Position numbers and translations under genes: made by a program. A stretch of DNA of 64,000 nucleotides. Origin: CAVXFL01 sp963761015. Lineage in GTDB: Bacteria; Pseudomonadota; Alphaproteobacteria; Acetobacterales; Acetobacteraceae. Of the stretch, positions 50,074 through 58,306 are shown one piece after another; position 1 is the first letter of the stretch, and the number at the start of each line of letters is the position of its first letter. The notes under the pieces were generated by a model that searched no databases, was not told where the DNA came from, and was given only the letters and a program-made list of their open reading frames with translations. The stretch spans positions 19,237 through 83,236 of the forward strand of contig CAVXFL010000010.1 in the NCBI GenBank assembly GCA_963761015.1, read 5' to 3'.

Positions 50074-51051
50074 TCATGACAGCGTGAGCACCGTCGACCC
50101 GGTGGTCTTGCGTGATTGCAGGTCGCGGTGCGCCTGCGCCGCGTCGCGCAGCGGATAGGTCTGGTTGATCTCGATCCTGACTGCGCCCGACCGCACCGCG
50201 TCGAACAGGTCTTTCGCCATCGCGAGCAGATCATCGCGCCGCGCGGCGTAGGTCACCAGGGTCGGCCGCGTGAAGAACAGCGAGCCCTTCTGCGCGAAGA
50301 TGCCCAGATCGACCGGCCCGATGCTGCCCGAGGCCTGGCCGAAGCTCACCATCAGCCCCCGCGGGCGCAGGCAATCGAGCGACTTCATGAACGTGTCCTT
50401 GCCAACCGAGTCGAAGACCACGGCCAGCTTCTCGCCCTTGGTGATCTCGTTCACCCGCGCCACGAAATCCTCGCGCGTATAGACGATCGGATGATCGCAA
50501 CCATGCGCGCGGGCGAGTTCCGCCTTCTCGTCGCTGCCCACCGTGCCGATCACCGTGGCGCCGAGTGACTTCGCCCACTGACAGGCGATCAGGCCGACGC
50601 CACCCGCCGCCGCGTGAAACAGGATGGTGTCGCCCGCCTTCACCGGAAAAATCTGCCGGATCAGATACTGCGCGGTCAGGCCCTTCAGCATCATCGCCGC
50701 GGCCTGCCGGTCGGAAATGCCCTCGGGCAGCACGACCAAGCGGTCGGCCGGCATGACGCGCTCTTCCGCATACGACCCGAGCGGCCCGCCCGCATAGGCG
50801 ACCCGATCGCCCGGCTTCACCGCCGTCACCCCGGAGCCGACTTCCTCGACGACGCCCGCCGCCTCGGTGCCTAGCCCGCTCGGGAGCGACGCCGGATACA
50901 GGCCGGAGCGGACATAGGTGTCCACGTAATTGAGGCCGACCGCGGTATGCCGCACCCGAGCTTCGCCCGGACCGGGCTTGCCGAGCGGCACCTCCTCCCA
51001 GGCCAGCACCTCGGGGCCGCCGGCTTTGTGAAAGCGGATGGCGTTAGTCAT
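50074..51051 (-). CDS. quinone oxidoreductase (QOR, zinc-free MDR family)
   Basis: An intact 325-aa NADPH-dependent enzyme of the medium-chain dehydrogenase superfamily. ATG 51051 gives MTNAIRFHKAGGPEVLAWEE; GLNYVDTYVRSGLYPASLPS, LGTEAAGVVEEVGSGVTAVK and the nucleotide motif ILFHAAAGGVGLIACQWAKS are classic QOR. The structural and catalytic Zn ligands of alcohol dehydrogenases are missing, as expected. An in-frame ATG at 51066 is possible. It probably reduces quinones by one electron. Confidence 0.92.
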   Translation of the reverse strand: MTNAIRFHKAGGPEVLAWEEVPLGKPGPGEARVRHTAVGLNYVDTYVRSGLYPASLPSGLGTEAAGVVEEVGSGVTAVKPGDRVAYAGGPLGSYAEERVMPADRLVVLPEGISDRQAAAMMLKGLTAQYLIRQIFPVKAGDTILFHAAAGGVGLIACQWAKSLGATVIGTVGSDEKAELARAHGCDHPIVYTREDFVARVNEITKGEKLAVVFDSVGKDTFMKSLDCLRPRGLMVSFGQASGSIGPVDLGIFAQKGSLFFTRPTLVTYAARRDDLLAMAKDLFDAVRSGAVRIEINQTYPLRDAAQAHRDLQSRKTTGSTVLTLS

Positions 51052-51202
51052 GGCGACGATCTCCATTCCTTTGGGAACGCGTATGCACCGAACCGGTGCT
51101 CATGCCAATTCGGCCAGGAGCGCCCGCGCCGCGATCATCCGGTGCATCCCCCTCCCTGACGACCGGATGTCCCCGACGGAGGCGGCTTCCGATCGGGTTC
51201 CG

Positions 51203-51994
51203 CTACGCGATGATGCGGTGCCAGGACAGCACCTGGCGCAATTCGTGCGCCTCGCCCAGGCGGGCGAAGCGCGAGCGCACGCGCGCCGCTTCGGGATCGG
51301 CGAGGCCGCATAGCGCCGCGACCGTCGGATGCACGGCCTCGCCCACCGCCAGCACGCCCAGCCCAAAGCAGTGGGCGAAGCCGAACGAGGGGAAAACCTG
51401 CTGCAGTTCCGCCCATAGCCGGTGCACCCCGAACCCACCGCCCTGCACGGCGATGTCGTGGAACAGCACAATGCCCTGCCGCGACACTTTCGGCAGCCAG
51501 GTCTCGAAATCGTTCTTCACTGCCTCGTACGTGTGCAGACCGTCGATGTGCAAGAGATCGATCGAACCGTTCGCGAAATGCCGCGCCGCCTCGTCGAAGG
51601 TGGCGCGGATCATGGTGGAGAAGCGGCTGTAATGGCTGTCGTGGAACGCCTTGAAATCCTGATAAATGTTCTCGGCGTAATAGCCGCTCTGCGGATCGCC
51701 CTTCCAGGTGTCGACGGCGAAGCAGCGCGTTTCGAGGCCGTATCGGAGCACCGCTTCGCAGAACGCGGCATAGGAGGCGCCATGATGCGTGCCCAATTCC
51801 ACGACGCTGCCGGGCCGCGCCGAGGTCACCAGCCAGTAGGCGAACGGCACATGGCCGTACCAGGCGCTGGATACCAGGGGGCGCGAACTCGGCCAGAACA
51901 GCGGATCGAACTTGTCCTCGCACAGATCCAGCAGGTCGGCGATGCCCGACGGCGATAGCGGCCGCGTCGCGTAATCGTCCGTGGTTTCGCTCAT
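51203..51994 (-). CDS. class I SAM-dependent methyltransferase
   Basis: An intact 263-aa protein from ATG 51994. The SAM-binding motif I is SVVELGTHHGASYAAFCEAV, followed by CFAVDTWKGDPQSGYYAENI (motif II acidic residue), then SIDLLHIDGLHTYEAVKNDF and IVLFHDIAVQGGGFGV. The HID-LHTY pattern is that of the Methyltransf_24 group often found in polysaccharide or glycan clusters. The acceptor is unknown. It is 17 bp after the Tat amidohydrolase stop and probably shares its transcript. Confidence 0.87.
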   Translation of the reverse strand: MSETTDDYATRPLSPSGIADLLDLCEDKFDPLFWPSSRPLVSSAWYGHVPFAYWLVTSARPGSVVELGTHHGASYAAFCEAVLRYGLETRCFAVDTWKGDPQSGYYAENIYQDFKAFHDSHYSRFSTMIRATFDEAARHFANGSIDLLHIDGLHTYEAVKNDFETWLPKVSRQGIVLFHDIAVQGGGFGVHRLWAELQQVFPSFGFAHCFGLGVLAVGEAVHPTVAALCGLADPEAARVRSRFARLGEAHELRQVLSWHRIIA

Positions 51995-52011
51995 GGCGCC
52001 AACTCCCCTCG

Positions 52012-52971
52012 CTACGCCGCCTGGGAAAAGCCGTAGAGATTTTCGGGGTTTTCGACGAGAATGCGCCGGTGCGCCGCTTCGTCCGGCAACCATGCGGCGA
52101 GCAGGTCGAACAGCACGGCATCGTCCGGCTTCACCCGTTCGGTCGGATGCGGCCAGTCGGTGCCCCAGACGCAGCGTTCCGGCGCGAGGCTGACGAACGC
52201 CTTGGCGATCGCGCCGCGGTCGGCATAGGTCGGCGGCCCGACCGTCGAGTCCATGTAGGCGCCGGACAGCTTCACCCAGGCGTGCCCCTTCTCCAACAGG
52301 CCGGCGACGACACGGAACGCCGGGTGCTGCACGCCGACGCGGCCCGGGATGCGCGCCATGTGGTCGAATACGATGGGTGCCGGCAGCCGGTTCAAGAGAT
52401 CGTCGATCTTGGCGATCTGGTCGGCCAGCATGTGGATTTGCACGTGCCAGCCGAGATTGTGCACGCGCGCGGCAAGCGGCTCCAGCATATCCAATGTCGT
52501 CGCGCCGGTCTGCACCAGGTTGAAGCGGATGCCGCGCACGCCATACCTGTCCAGCCGCTTCAACTCGGCGTCGCTCGCCCGCGTGTTGACCACCGCCACG
52601 CCCCGCGCGGACGGCCCGAACTTCGCCAGCGCGTCCAGCATGCAGCGGTTGTCGACGCCATAGGTCGAGGGCTGGACGACGACATTGCGCGAGGTTCCGA
52701 TGCGTTTCTGCAACAGCCGGTAATCCGCCACCGTGGCGTCGGCCGGCCGCAGCTTCGCGGCCGGATCGACCGGGAAGTGGTGATCGTAGATATGATGGTG
52801 GCAATCGGTGGCGCCGGGCGGCGCCGGTGTGCGCGGGCGCTCGGTTCCGGCCGAGTACGGCACCGGCTCCGCCGCCGGCCGCGCGCCGGCCATCCCCCCG
52901 AGCGCCGTTCCCGCCAGCGCGCCGAAGGTGGCCTTGAGCACCGAGCGTCGCTCGGGGCGGTGTTCCGTCAT
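52012..52971 (-). CDS. Tat-exported amidohydrolase (Amidohydro_2 family)
   Basis: An intact protein of about 319 residues. The N-terminus has a twin-arginine signal (ERRSVLKATFGALAGTALGG), so it is exported folded. The metal site begins with ATDCHHHIYDHHFPVD and continues VVQPSTYGVDNRCMLDALAK, VFDHMARIPG and CVWGTDWPHPTE, where the Asp is the conserved metal/catalytic ligand. Members hydrolyse lactones such as 2-pyrone-4,6-dicarboxylate. ATG 52971 is preferred over 52995 because it puts the RR pair near residue 10. Confidence 0.88.
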   Translation of the reverse strand: MTEHRPERRSVLKATFGALAGTALGGMAGARPAAEPVPYSAGTERPRTPAPPGATDCHHHIYDHHFPVDPAAKLRPADATVADYRLLQKRIGTSRNVVVQPSTYGVDNRCMLDALAKFGPSARGVAVVNTRASDAELKRLDRYGVRGIRFNLVQTGATTLDMLEPLAARVHNLGWHVQIHMLADQIAKIDDLLNRLPAPIVFDHMARIPGRVGVQHPAFRVVAGLLEKGHAWVKLSGAYMDSTVGPPTYADRGAIAKAFVSLAPERCVWGTDWPHPTERVKPDDAVLFDLLAAWLPDEAAHRRILVENPENLYGFSQAA

Positions 52972-53052
52972 CGGCTTCTCCCTTTTGCGCTGCATGGCCC
53001 AGTTGCCTCCTCTTATGCTAGGCATGTGCGACAAATCTGGACAGAGCGGATC

Positions 53053-53628
53053 ATGGCCGACGCACCGAACCGGTTTCCCCCACTGTCGCCGGAGCAGATG
53101 ACGCCGGAGCAGAAGCGGGTCGCCGACGACATCGCGTCCGGCCCGCGCGGCGGGCTGGCGGGACCGTTCAACACCTGGCTGCGCAGCCCGGAACTCGCCG
53201 ACCGGTTCCAGCGGGTCGGCGAATACGTGCGCTTCCACAGCGCGATCCCGCACCGGCTCAACGAACTGGCGATCCTGGTCACCGCGCGCGCCTGGAACGC
53301 CCAATTCGAATGGTGGGCGCATTACCAGATTGCGCTCAAGGCCGGGCTCGACCGCAAGATCGCCGACGCGATCGGCGCCGGCCGCCGCCCGGAGGGCATG
53401 AGCGAGGACGAGCGGATCGTCTACGATTTCTGCGCCGAGCTGCAACGGGAGCGGCAGGTGAGCGACGCCGCCTTCGCGGCCGCCAAGGCGCGATTCGGCG
53501 AGCAGGGCGTGGCCGATCTGATCGGGGTGACCGGCTATTACACCGCCGTCGCCATGACCCTGAACGTCGCCCGCGTGCCGGTGCCCGAGGGCACCGACGT
53601 CCCGCCGCTCGGCCCGCCCGTAGCCTAG
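53053..53628 (+). CDS. carboxymuconolactone decarboxylase family protein
   Basis: An intact 191-aa protein, divergent from the Tat amidohydrolase. Helical CMD/AhpD-type text includes AGPFNTWLRSPELADRFQRV, HRLNELAILVTARAWNAQFE and WWAHYQIALKAGLDRKIADA. The CxxC redox pair of AhpD is absent (AWNAQFEWWAHY instead), so a peroxidase role is unlikely. Function is probably in aromatic ring catabolism, in line with the neighbouring lactonase-like gene. Confidence 0.87.
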   Translation: MADAPNRFPPLSPEQMTPEQKRVADDIASGPRGGLAGPFNTWLRSPELADRFQRVGEYVRFHSAIPHRLNELAILVTARAWNAQFEWWAHYQIALKAGLDRKIADAIGAGRRPEGMSEDERIVYDFCAELQRERQVSDAAFAAAKARFGEQGVADLIGVTGYYTAVAMTLNVARVPVPEGTDVPPLGPPVA

Positions 53629-53830
53629 ACCAACGCGGGAATTTCGTTTGCTGTTTATCAACCGTATGGCGGGGTGACGTTCACCCCAGGATGGCGGGAG
53701 CGGCGCCTTGTGGTTTGCGTGGCTGTTCGCCCGCACGGAATAGCCGGAGCGGCTGCGGGGCCTCCACGAACGACGTGGAGCACTCGCGGTCGCGCCGAAG
53801 CCGCGCTCGCCCCAACGCCGCCGCCCCGGC

Positions 53831-54080
53831 TTGGCCGAGGCGGCGCAGCCCGGGCCGACGCCGTTTCTCCCCGAAGCGGAGGAAAGCCACGGCGCGCGCG
53901 AGGGCGCCCTGCCCTTCCCGTCTACCGGCCTACACGGCCATCGCGCGCGCCTGCGCGAGAAACTGCTGACGCGCGGGGAGGCGGCGCACACGCCGGTCTA
54001 CCCACGCGAGGCAGTGAAGCGGGCGCTGGACCTGCACGCCAGCGCAGTTGATCCTGGTGCACAACCACCCGGGGTAGATG
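53831..54080 (+). pseudogene. radC: radC remnant: N-terminal and JAMM-edge pieces joined
   Basis: From TTG 53831, AEAAQPGPTPFLPEAEESHG and GHRARLREKLLTRG are the RadC head. Directly after it, HTPVYPREAVKRALDLHASA begins the C-terminal JAMM-like domain and, with a one-base shift, continues LILVHNHPG before the sequence is lost. In an intact RadC some 130 residues separate these pieces. The metal-binding HNHP is present but the following SxxD is missing. Non-functional. Confidence 0.65.
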
Positions 54081-54222
54081 CGACCGTGCACGATCTGCTC
54101 CTTGAGGGTGCGAACGCGGTGCGAACCGCAATGCCGACCGCCTCCGCAGCGTAGCGGTTGCCGCATTTGACAACGTTCCAGCCCAGCGCTTCGGCGTTCC
54201 AGTGCTCGATGACGCCGAACAT
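54070..54222 (-). pseudogene. IS integrase fragment with internal deletion
   Basis: On the minus strand MFGVIEHWNAEALGWNVVKC and GNRYAAEAVGIAVRTAF correspond to the core of a DDE integrase (the VFGVIEHWNAE type). They are followed at once by RTLKEQIVHGRIYPG, which normally lies about 70 residues further on. So this copy also lost its middle. It abuts the radC remnant on one side and the IS21 end on the other. Confidence 0.55.
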
Positions 54223-54727
54223 GTGATTTGGCGTGGAAAAAGGACCCCCTTGGAGGGGTGATCGGCGTCCAAAAGGGACCCCTCTTGAGGTTGGGGTTCA
54301 TGATGGCTCCCGGAACGAATCGGGGGTCTGGTGGGGATGCTGGTGGTGGAGACGATCGCGAAAATCCGGCGGGCGTATCTCGTCGAGGGCAAGTCGATCA
54401 AGGCGATCTGCCGCGATCTACGGGTGTCGCGGAAGGTCGTGCGGAAGGTGTTGCGCTCGGGTGCGACCGAGTTCCACTACGAGCGAGGCGAGCAGCCGAT
54501 GCCGCGGCTCGGGCCGTGGAAGGAGAGTTCTCGATCGGTTGCTGGTTGAGAACGAGGCGAAGGCGGCGCGCGAGCGGCTGACGCTGATCCGGCTATTCGA
54601 GCAGTTGCGTGGACTGGGCTACGAAGGCGGCTATGACGCGGTGCGCCGCTATGCGCAAGGCTGGCGGCAGGAGCACGCGAGCACATCGGTGGAAGCGTTT
54701 GTGCCGCTGAGCTTTGCGCCTGGCGAG
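54223..54727 (+). pseudogene. istA: IS21-family element, left part with truncated istA
   Basis: The left end begins near TGTGATTTGGCGTGG (54223) and carries two related copies of AAAAGGACCCCCTT and AAAAGGGACCCCTC about 34 bp apart, typical of IS21 terminal repeats. istA starts at ATG 54337 (VETIAKIRRAYLVEGKSIKA, CRDLRVSRKVVRKVLRSGAT; helix-turn-helix), shifts frame near 54525 and continues LLVENEAKAARERLTLIRLF and STSVEAFVPLSFAPGE until the IS3 element interrupts it at 54728. No continuation is found beyond the IS3 element. Confidence 0.75.
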
Positions 54728-54786
54728 TGTGGTTCCCCCGAACGAGTGGACACCTCGTGTAAGCTCCTGAACGGAGCGAGGTGGCA

Positions 54787-55098
54787 ATGACGAAGACACG
54801 ACGTTCGTTTACGGACGAGTTCAAACGCGAAGCGGTATCGCTGCTGCTGTCGAGCGGGCGGCCTGTCACCCAGGTGGCGACTGAGCTGGGAGTGCAGCCG
54901 TCGATGCTGCGCAACTGGCGGGACGGCCGGAACGGCTCGGCGAAGCCCACGATCGCCGCGGCCGAGCCGCCGGCGCTCACGGCTGCGGCGGCCGAGCAGG
55001 CGGAGGTCCGTCGCCTGCGGCGTGAGCTCGAGCGCGCCCAAATGGAACGCGACATTTTAAAAAAGGCCATCGGCATCTTCTCGGGCCCGCCGAAATGA
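54787..55098 (+). CDS. IS3-family transposase OrfA
   Basis: An intact 103-residue protein from ATG 54787, with the helix-turn-helix RRSFTDEFKREAVSLLLSSG and VTQVATELGVQPSMLRNWRD and a C-terminal leucine zipper region (EVRRLRRELERAQMERDILK). It binds the IS ends. AAAAAAG at 55059-55065 is the slippery heptamer used for -1 frameshifting, which should produce the OrfAB fusion transposase. The stop overlaps the orfB start. Confidence 0.92.
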   Translation: MTKTRRSFTDEFKREAVSLLLSSGRPVTQVATELGVQPSMLRNWRDGRNGSAKPTIAAAEPPALTAAAAEQAEVRRLRRELERAQMERDILKKAIGIFSGPPK

Positions 55099-55958
55099 GG
55101 TTCCGCTTCATCGAGGACCATCGCGCGAGCTTCCCGGTGCGGACCATGTGCGCCGTGCTGGAGGTCAGCGCGAGCGGTTACTATGCGTGGCGCGACCGGC
55201 CAGAAAGCGCGCGGGCCCGCGCCAATCGCGCTCTTGCTGCCGATATCCGCCGCGTGCATGCCGATAGCCGCGCCGTCTACGGCTCCCCGCGCGTGCACGC
55301 CGCGCTGCGGGCCGAAGGCCGGCGGGTCGGGGTGCACCGGGTCGCCCGTCTGATGCGCCATCATGGCATCCAGGGCCGCCACAAGCGCCGCCGGCCGCGC
55401 ACCACGGACAGCAACCATTCCCTTCCGGTTGCCCCTAACCTTCTCGACCGACGCTTCGCCGCTCCGGCGCCCAATCGGGTCTGGCTGGCCGATATCACCT
55501 ACATTCCCACCGCTGAGGGCTGGCTTTATCTGGCCGTCGTGCTCGACATGTTCTCGCGCCGCGTGGTCGGCTGGGCGATGCGCGAGACCATGCCGCAGGA
55601 ACTCACGATCGCTGCTCTGCAAATGGCCATCGCCAACCGCCGACCAGCACCTGGTCTGGTGCACCATTCCGATCGTGGCAGCCAATATGCGGCTCGCGCG
55701 TATCGCCGTTTGCTCGACCAACACGGTTTGCTTTGCTCGATGAGCCGGAAAGGTGATTGCTGGGACAACGCTCCCATGGAGAGCTTCTTCGGCAGCATGA
55801 AAACCGAGCTGGATAACGGCAACACCTTCGAAACGCGCCAAGCCGCCAAGAATTCCGTGTTCGCGTTCATCGAAGGTTGGTACAATCGCCACCGTCTTCA
55901 CTCGGCAATCGGCTACTGCTCCCCGGTGGCAAAGGAACAGCTCGCAGCGGCTGCGTAG
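55095..55958 (+). CDS. IS3-family transposase OrfB
   Basis: An intact 287-aa integrase-like protein. The first domain has CAVLEVSASGYYAWRDRPES and YGSPRVHAALRAEGRRVGVH; the DDE catalytic core shows Asp in NRVWLADITYIPTAEGWLYL, Asp in VHHSDRGSQYAARAYR and Glu in WDNAPMESFFGSMKTELDNG. GWYNRHRLHSAIGYCSPVA ends the chain. It is expected to work as the OrfAB fusion after -1 frameshifting on the upstream A6G. All residues needed for activity are present. Confidence 0.94.
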   Translation: MRFRFIEDHRASFPVRTMCAVLEVSASGYYAWRDRPESARARANRALAADIRRVHADSRAVYGSPRVHAALRAEGRRVGVHRVARLMRHHGIQGRHKRRRPRTTDSNHSLPVAPNLLDRRFAAPAPNRVWLADITYIPTAEGWLYLAVVLDMFSRRVVGWAMRETMPQELTIAALQMAIANRRPAPGLVHHSDRGSQYAARAYRRLLDQHGLLCSMSRKGDCWDNAPMESFFGSMKTELDNGNTFETRQAAKNSVFAFIEGWYNRHRLHSAIGYCSPVAKEQLAAAA

Positions 55959-56160
55959 GCCGTAACTCGTGTCCACTTTCGCGGGGGAAGGTCACCTTGC
56001 GTGCCGCCCTGACCTGTGGACAGCGCGGACGGCCTTCGCCCGCCCTCGTCGGCCGTTGACGGCAATGTCTGGCGTCGTACAGTCACGTCGCCTGTCCCGA
56101 ATGGGTCGTATGGGCCCGAGACCGCTTTCGACCTACGAACGTGCGCGCTCGGCGGCGTAT

Positions 56161-57042
56161 CTATCCTTCTCTGAACCGATATCGGAACCGCCCGCCGTCG
56201 GCCTCCACATGGCCGGCGGCGGGGCCCGGGAAATGGATGGGCAGCATCAGCGTTCCGGTGTCGGCGATTTCGCCCAAGAAGCGGCGGCGGGATTGCTCGG
56301 CCTGCGCCGGATCCCAGTCGAAGATCGTCGACCAGGACGGCTCGCGGAGTTGCAGGACATGGTGCGCCATGTCGCCGGTGATCGCGCCGCGCTGCCCGCG
56401 CGAGCGGATGTTCACGCAGCAATGGCACGGCGCGTGGCCCGGCGTGGGCGTCAGCGAGAACGTGTCGTCCAGCTCGAAATCGTCGTCCACCAGCAACGCC
56501 TGCCCGGCCTCCACTACCGGCAAGCAGTTCATGCCGAACACCTCGCGCGAGGAGCCGGCATGCGTTTCGCCGCGCGCGATCGCCTCCTCCCAAGCCGCGT
56601 ATTCGCGCTTGTGGAAAACGTACTTGGCCCGCGGAAAGGTCGGTACCCAGCGGCCGTTCACCAGCCGCGTGTTCCAGCCGCAATGGTCAATGTGCAGATG
56701 CGTACAGAACACGTAGTCGATGCTGTCGAACGAAAGCCCCGCGGCGCGAAACTCCTCCAGCCAGCGCTGCTTGGGGAAATCGAACGGCGCGGCGTAGCCC
56801 TTGTCCTCGCCGGTGCAGGTATCGACCAGGACGGTGTGGCGCGGCGTGCGCACGACGTAGGTGCGGTAGGTGATGACCATCTTGCCGGAGGCCGGTTCGA
56901 ACACGAACGGCGGCAATTCGGCGAGGTGCCGCCGCCCGATTTCCGGGTCGTATTTTGGAAACATCACCTCCGGCTCCCGCCACGGCCCGTCCCGCTCGAT
57001 CAGGCTGGTGATGCGAACGTCGCCGATGGTTATATCGCGCAT
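56161..57042 (-). CDS. MBL-fold metallo-hydrolase
   Basis: An intact 293-aa protein from ATG 57042. The zinc site is YVFCTHLHIDHCGWNTRLVN (HxHxDH), with further ligands in TPTPGHAPCHCCVNI and AITGDMAHH. Layout TVLVDTCTGEDKGYAA and the spacing match lactonase/quorum-quenching-like MBL hydrolases, but the substrate is not clear. The region between it and the IS3 element (55995-56160) has no gene. Confidence 0.9.
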   Translation of the reverse strand: MRDITIGDVRITSLIERDGPWREPEVMFPKYDPEIGRRHLAELPPFVFEPASGKMVITYRTYVVRTPRHTVLVDTCTGEDKGYAAPFDFPKQRWLEEFRAAGLSFDSIDYVFCTHLHIDHCGWNTRLVNGRWVPTFPRAKYVFHKREYAAWEEAIARGETHAGSSREVFGMNCLPVVEAGQALLVDDDFELDDTFSLTPTPGHAPCHCCVNIRSRGQRGAITGDMAHHVLQLREPSWSTIFDWDPAQAEQSRRRFLGEIADTGTLMLPIHFPGPAAGHVEADGGRFRYRFREG

Positions 57043-57085
57043 GCAAAGTCCTCCTCGACGGGACAGACGGTCGTTCAATCTCTTC

Positions 57086-57171
57086 TGCCACTGCGAGCGC
57101 AGCCACTCGATCCCCCGCCACGCGCGCTACTCGCACAGGAATTGCTTCGTCGCTTCGCCCCGCGCAATGCC
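57086..57171. repeat. degenerate alphaproteobacterial intergenic palindrome
   Basis: CTGCCACTGCGAGCGCAGCC on one side and GGAATTGCTTCGTCGCTTCG on the other resemble the GCGAGCGTAGCGAAGCAATCC-type dispersed repeat in many alphaproteobacterial genomes, read in opposite directions. The copy is imperfect. It lies between the MBL and amidohydrolase genes and may act as a weak transcription punctuation mark. Confidence 0.45.
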
Positions 57172-57193
57172 CGTGAAAGTCGAACTTGACGGA

Positions 57194-58306
57194 CTACAGC
57201 CCGTACACCTGCCGCGCGTTATCAGTGAACACCATCCGCCGTTCTTGCTCGCTCATGCGGATCTTGAACGCGGTCAGCGGGTCGTCCCAATCCCAGTGCG
57301 GATAGTCGGTGGCGAACAGCAGGCGGTCCCAGCCGATCCAGTCGATGATGGCCCGCAGATCCGCCGGCCGCTCCGGCTCGTCCATCGCCTGCGTCGTGAA
57401 CCACACCTGCTTGCGAATATACTCGGAGGGCGGGCGTTTCAGGTGCGGCACCTCGTCGCGCATGCGCGCCCAGTGCTGGTCGAGCCGCCAGCCGAGCGAG
57501 GGCGCCCAGGCGAAGCCGGCTTCGACGATCACCACCTTCAGCGACGGAATGCGCGCCAGCACGCCCTCGCAAACGAGGCTCACCAGCACCGCCTGCTGCG
57601 AAATGGCGACCGCGTGGTGCTCCTCGACATAGAACGAGGACCACCCGGCGGAGGTGACGGCGTGGCCGTTGTACCCGGATGTATGCAGCCCGACCGGCAG
57701 GCCGTGCGCCGCGGCGGCTTCGTAGATCGGCCAGTAGCGGCGCCGGCCGAGCGGCTCGATCGTGTGCGTCGTCATCGCGACCTGGGCGAAATCGGGATGA
57801 CCGGCCCAGTGCTCGATCTCCGCGACCGCCGCCTCGGCGTCCTCGCCGGGGACTACCATCGAGCCTTTCAGCCGCTTGTCGGGCCCGGTCCAGGTCGCGA
57901 CCTGCCACTCGTTCACGGCGCGGCAGAGCGCGGCGCCGAACTCCTGGTTGCGCTGGTCCATGCCGGTCGCGAACAGCGTGTGCAGGATGCCGTAGCTGAC
58001 ATCGTAGCGATCGAGCAGTTGCTGGCGCAGGAAATCGAGGTCGGAGCCGGGCGGCCCACCGCCAGGTGGCCAGGCGTCGAGGCGCGACAGCGCCGGCGTG
58101 GCCTTCGGATAGGGATGGCAGCCAGTGAACGGAATCGGCTGGCGCGGGCCGTAGGCGTCCAGATGGTCGCGCCAGCGCTGCGCCAGGAACGGCTTCAGAT
58201 CGCCGGTGGAGCGCATCGCGGGATGCACGTCGCAGTCGATGATCTGCAGCCGGGTCGACTGCCGCGGGGCGGCGGTGTCGAGCGTGCGGACGTCGTCGGG
58301 TGTCAT
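57194..58306 (-). CDS. amidohydrolase family protein (DxDxH type)
   Basis: An intact 370-aa TIM-barrel hydrolase. The head LQIIDCDVHPAMRSTGDLKP provides the first metal ligands, SRLDAWPPGG and LHTLFATGMDQRN follow, then LPVGLHTSGYNGHAVTSAGW, VVIVEAGFAWAPSLGWRLDQ and LLFATDYPHWDWDDP, where the Asp is catalytic. The family includes ACMSD-like decarboxylases and hydrolases. ATG 58306 overlaps the stop of its paralogue. The two share the same pattern of motifs throughout. Confidence 0.9.
   Translation of the reverse strand: MTPDDVRTLDTAAPRQSTRLQIIDCDVHPAMRSTGDLKPFLAQRWRDHLDAYGPRQPIPFTGCHPYPKATPALSRLDAWPPGGGPPGSDLDFLRQQLLDRYDVSYGILHTLFATGMDQRNQEFGAALCRAVNEWQVATWTGPDKRLKGSMVVPGEDAEAAVAEIEHWAGHPDFAQVAMTTHTIEPLGRRRYWPIYEAAAAHGLPVGLHTSGYNGHAVTSAGWSSFYVEEHHAVAISQQAVLVSLVCEGVLARIPSLKVVIVEAGFAWAPSLGWRLDQHWARMRDEVPHLKRPPSEYIRKQVWFTTQAMDEPERPADLRAIIDWIGWDRLLFATDYPHWDWDDPLTAFKIRMSEQERRMVFTDNARQVYGL

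Larger units (their letters stand above)
54728..55994 (+). mobile_element. intact IS3-family insertion sequence
   Basis: The left terminus TGTGGTTCCCCCGAACGAG and the right terminus, read inward as TGACCTTCCCCCGCGAAAG, are imperfect inverted repeats of about 26 bp that share TTCCCCCG and GTGGACAC. They bound an element of about 1267 bp with orfA and orfB. It interrupts istA on the left. Flanks GAG on the left and CCT on the right do not show a target duplication, so one side was probably rearranged after insertion. Confidence 0.85.

Noticed and set aside
54728..55994. Target-site duplication around the IS3 element
   Set aside because: Left flank GAG and right flank CCT do not match at 3-5 bp.
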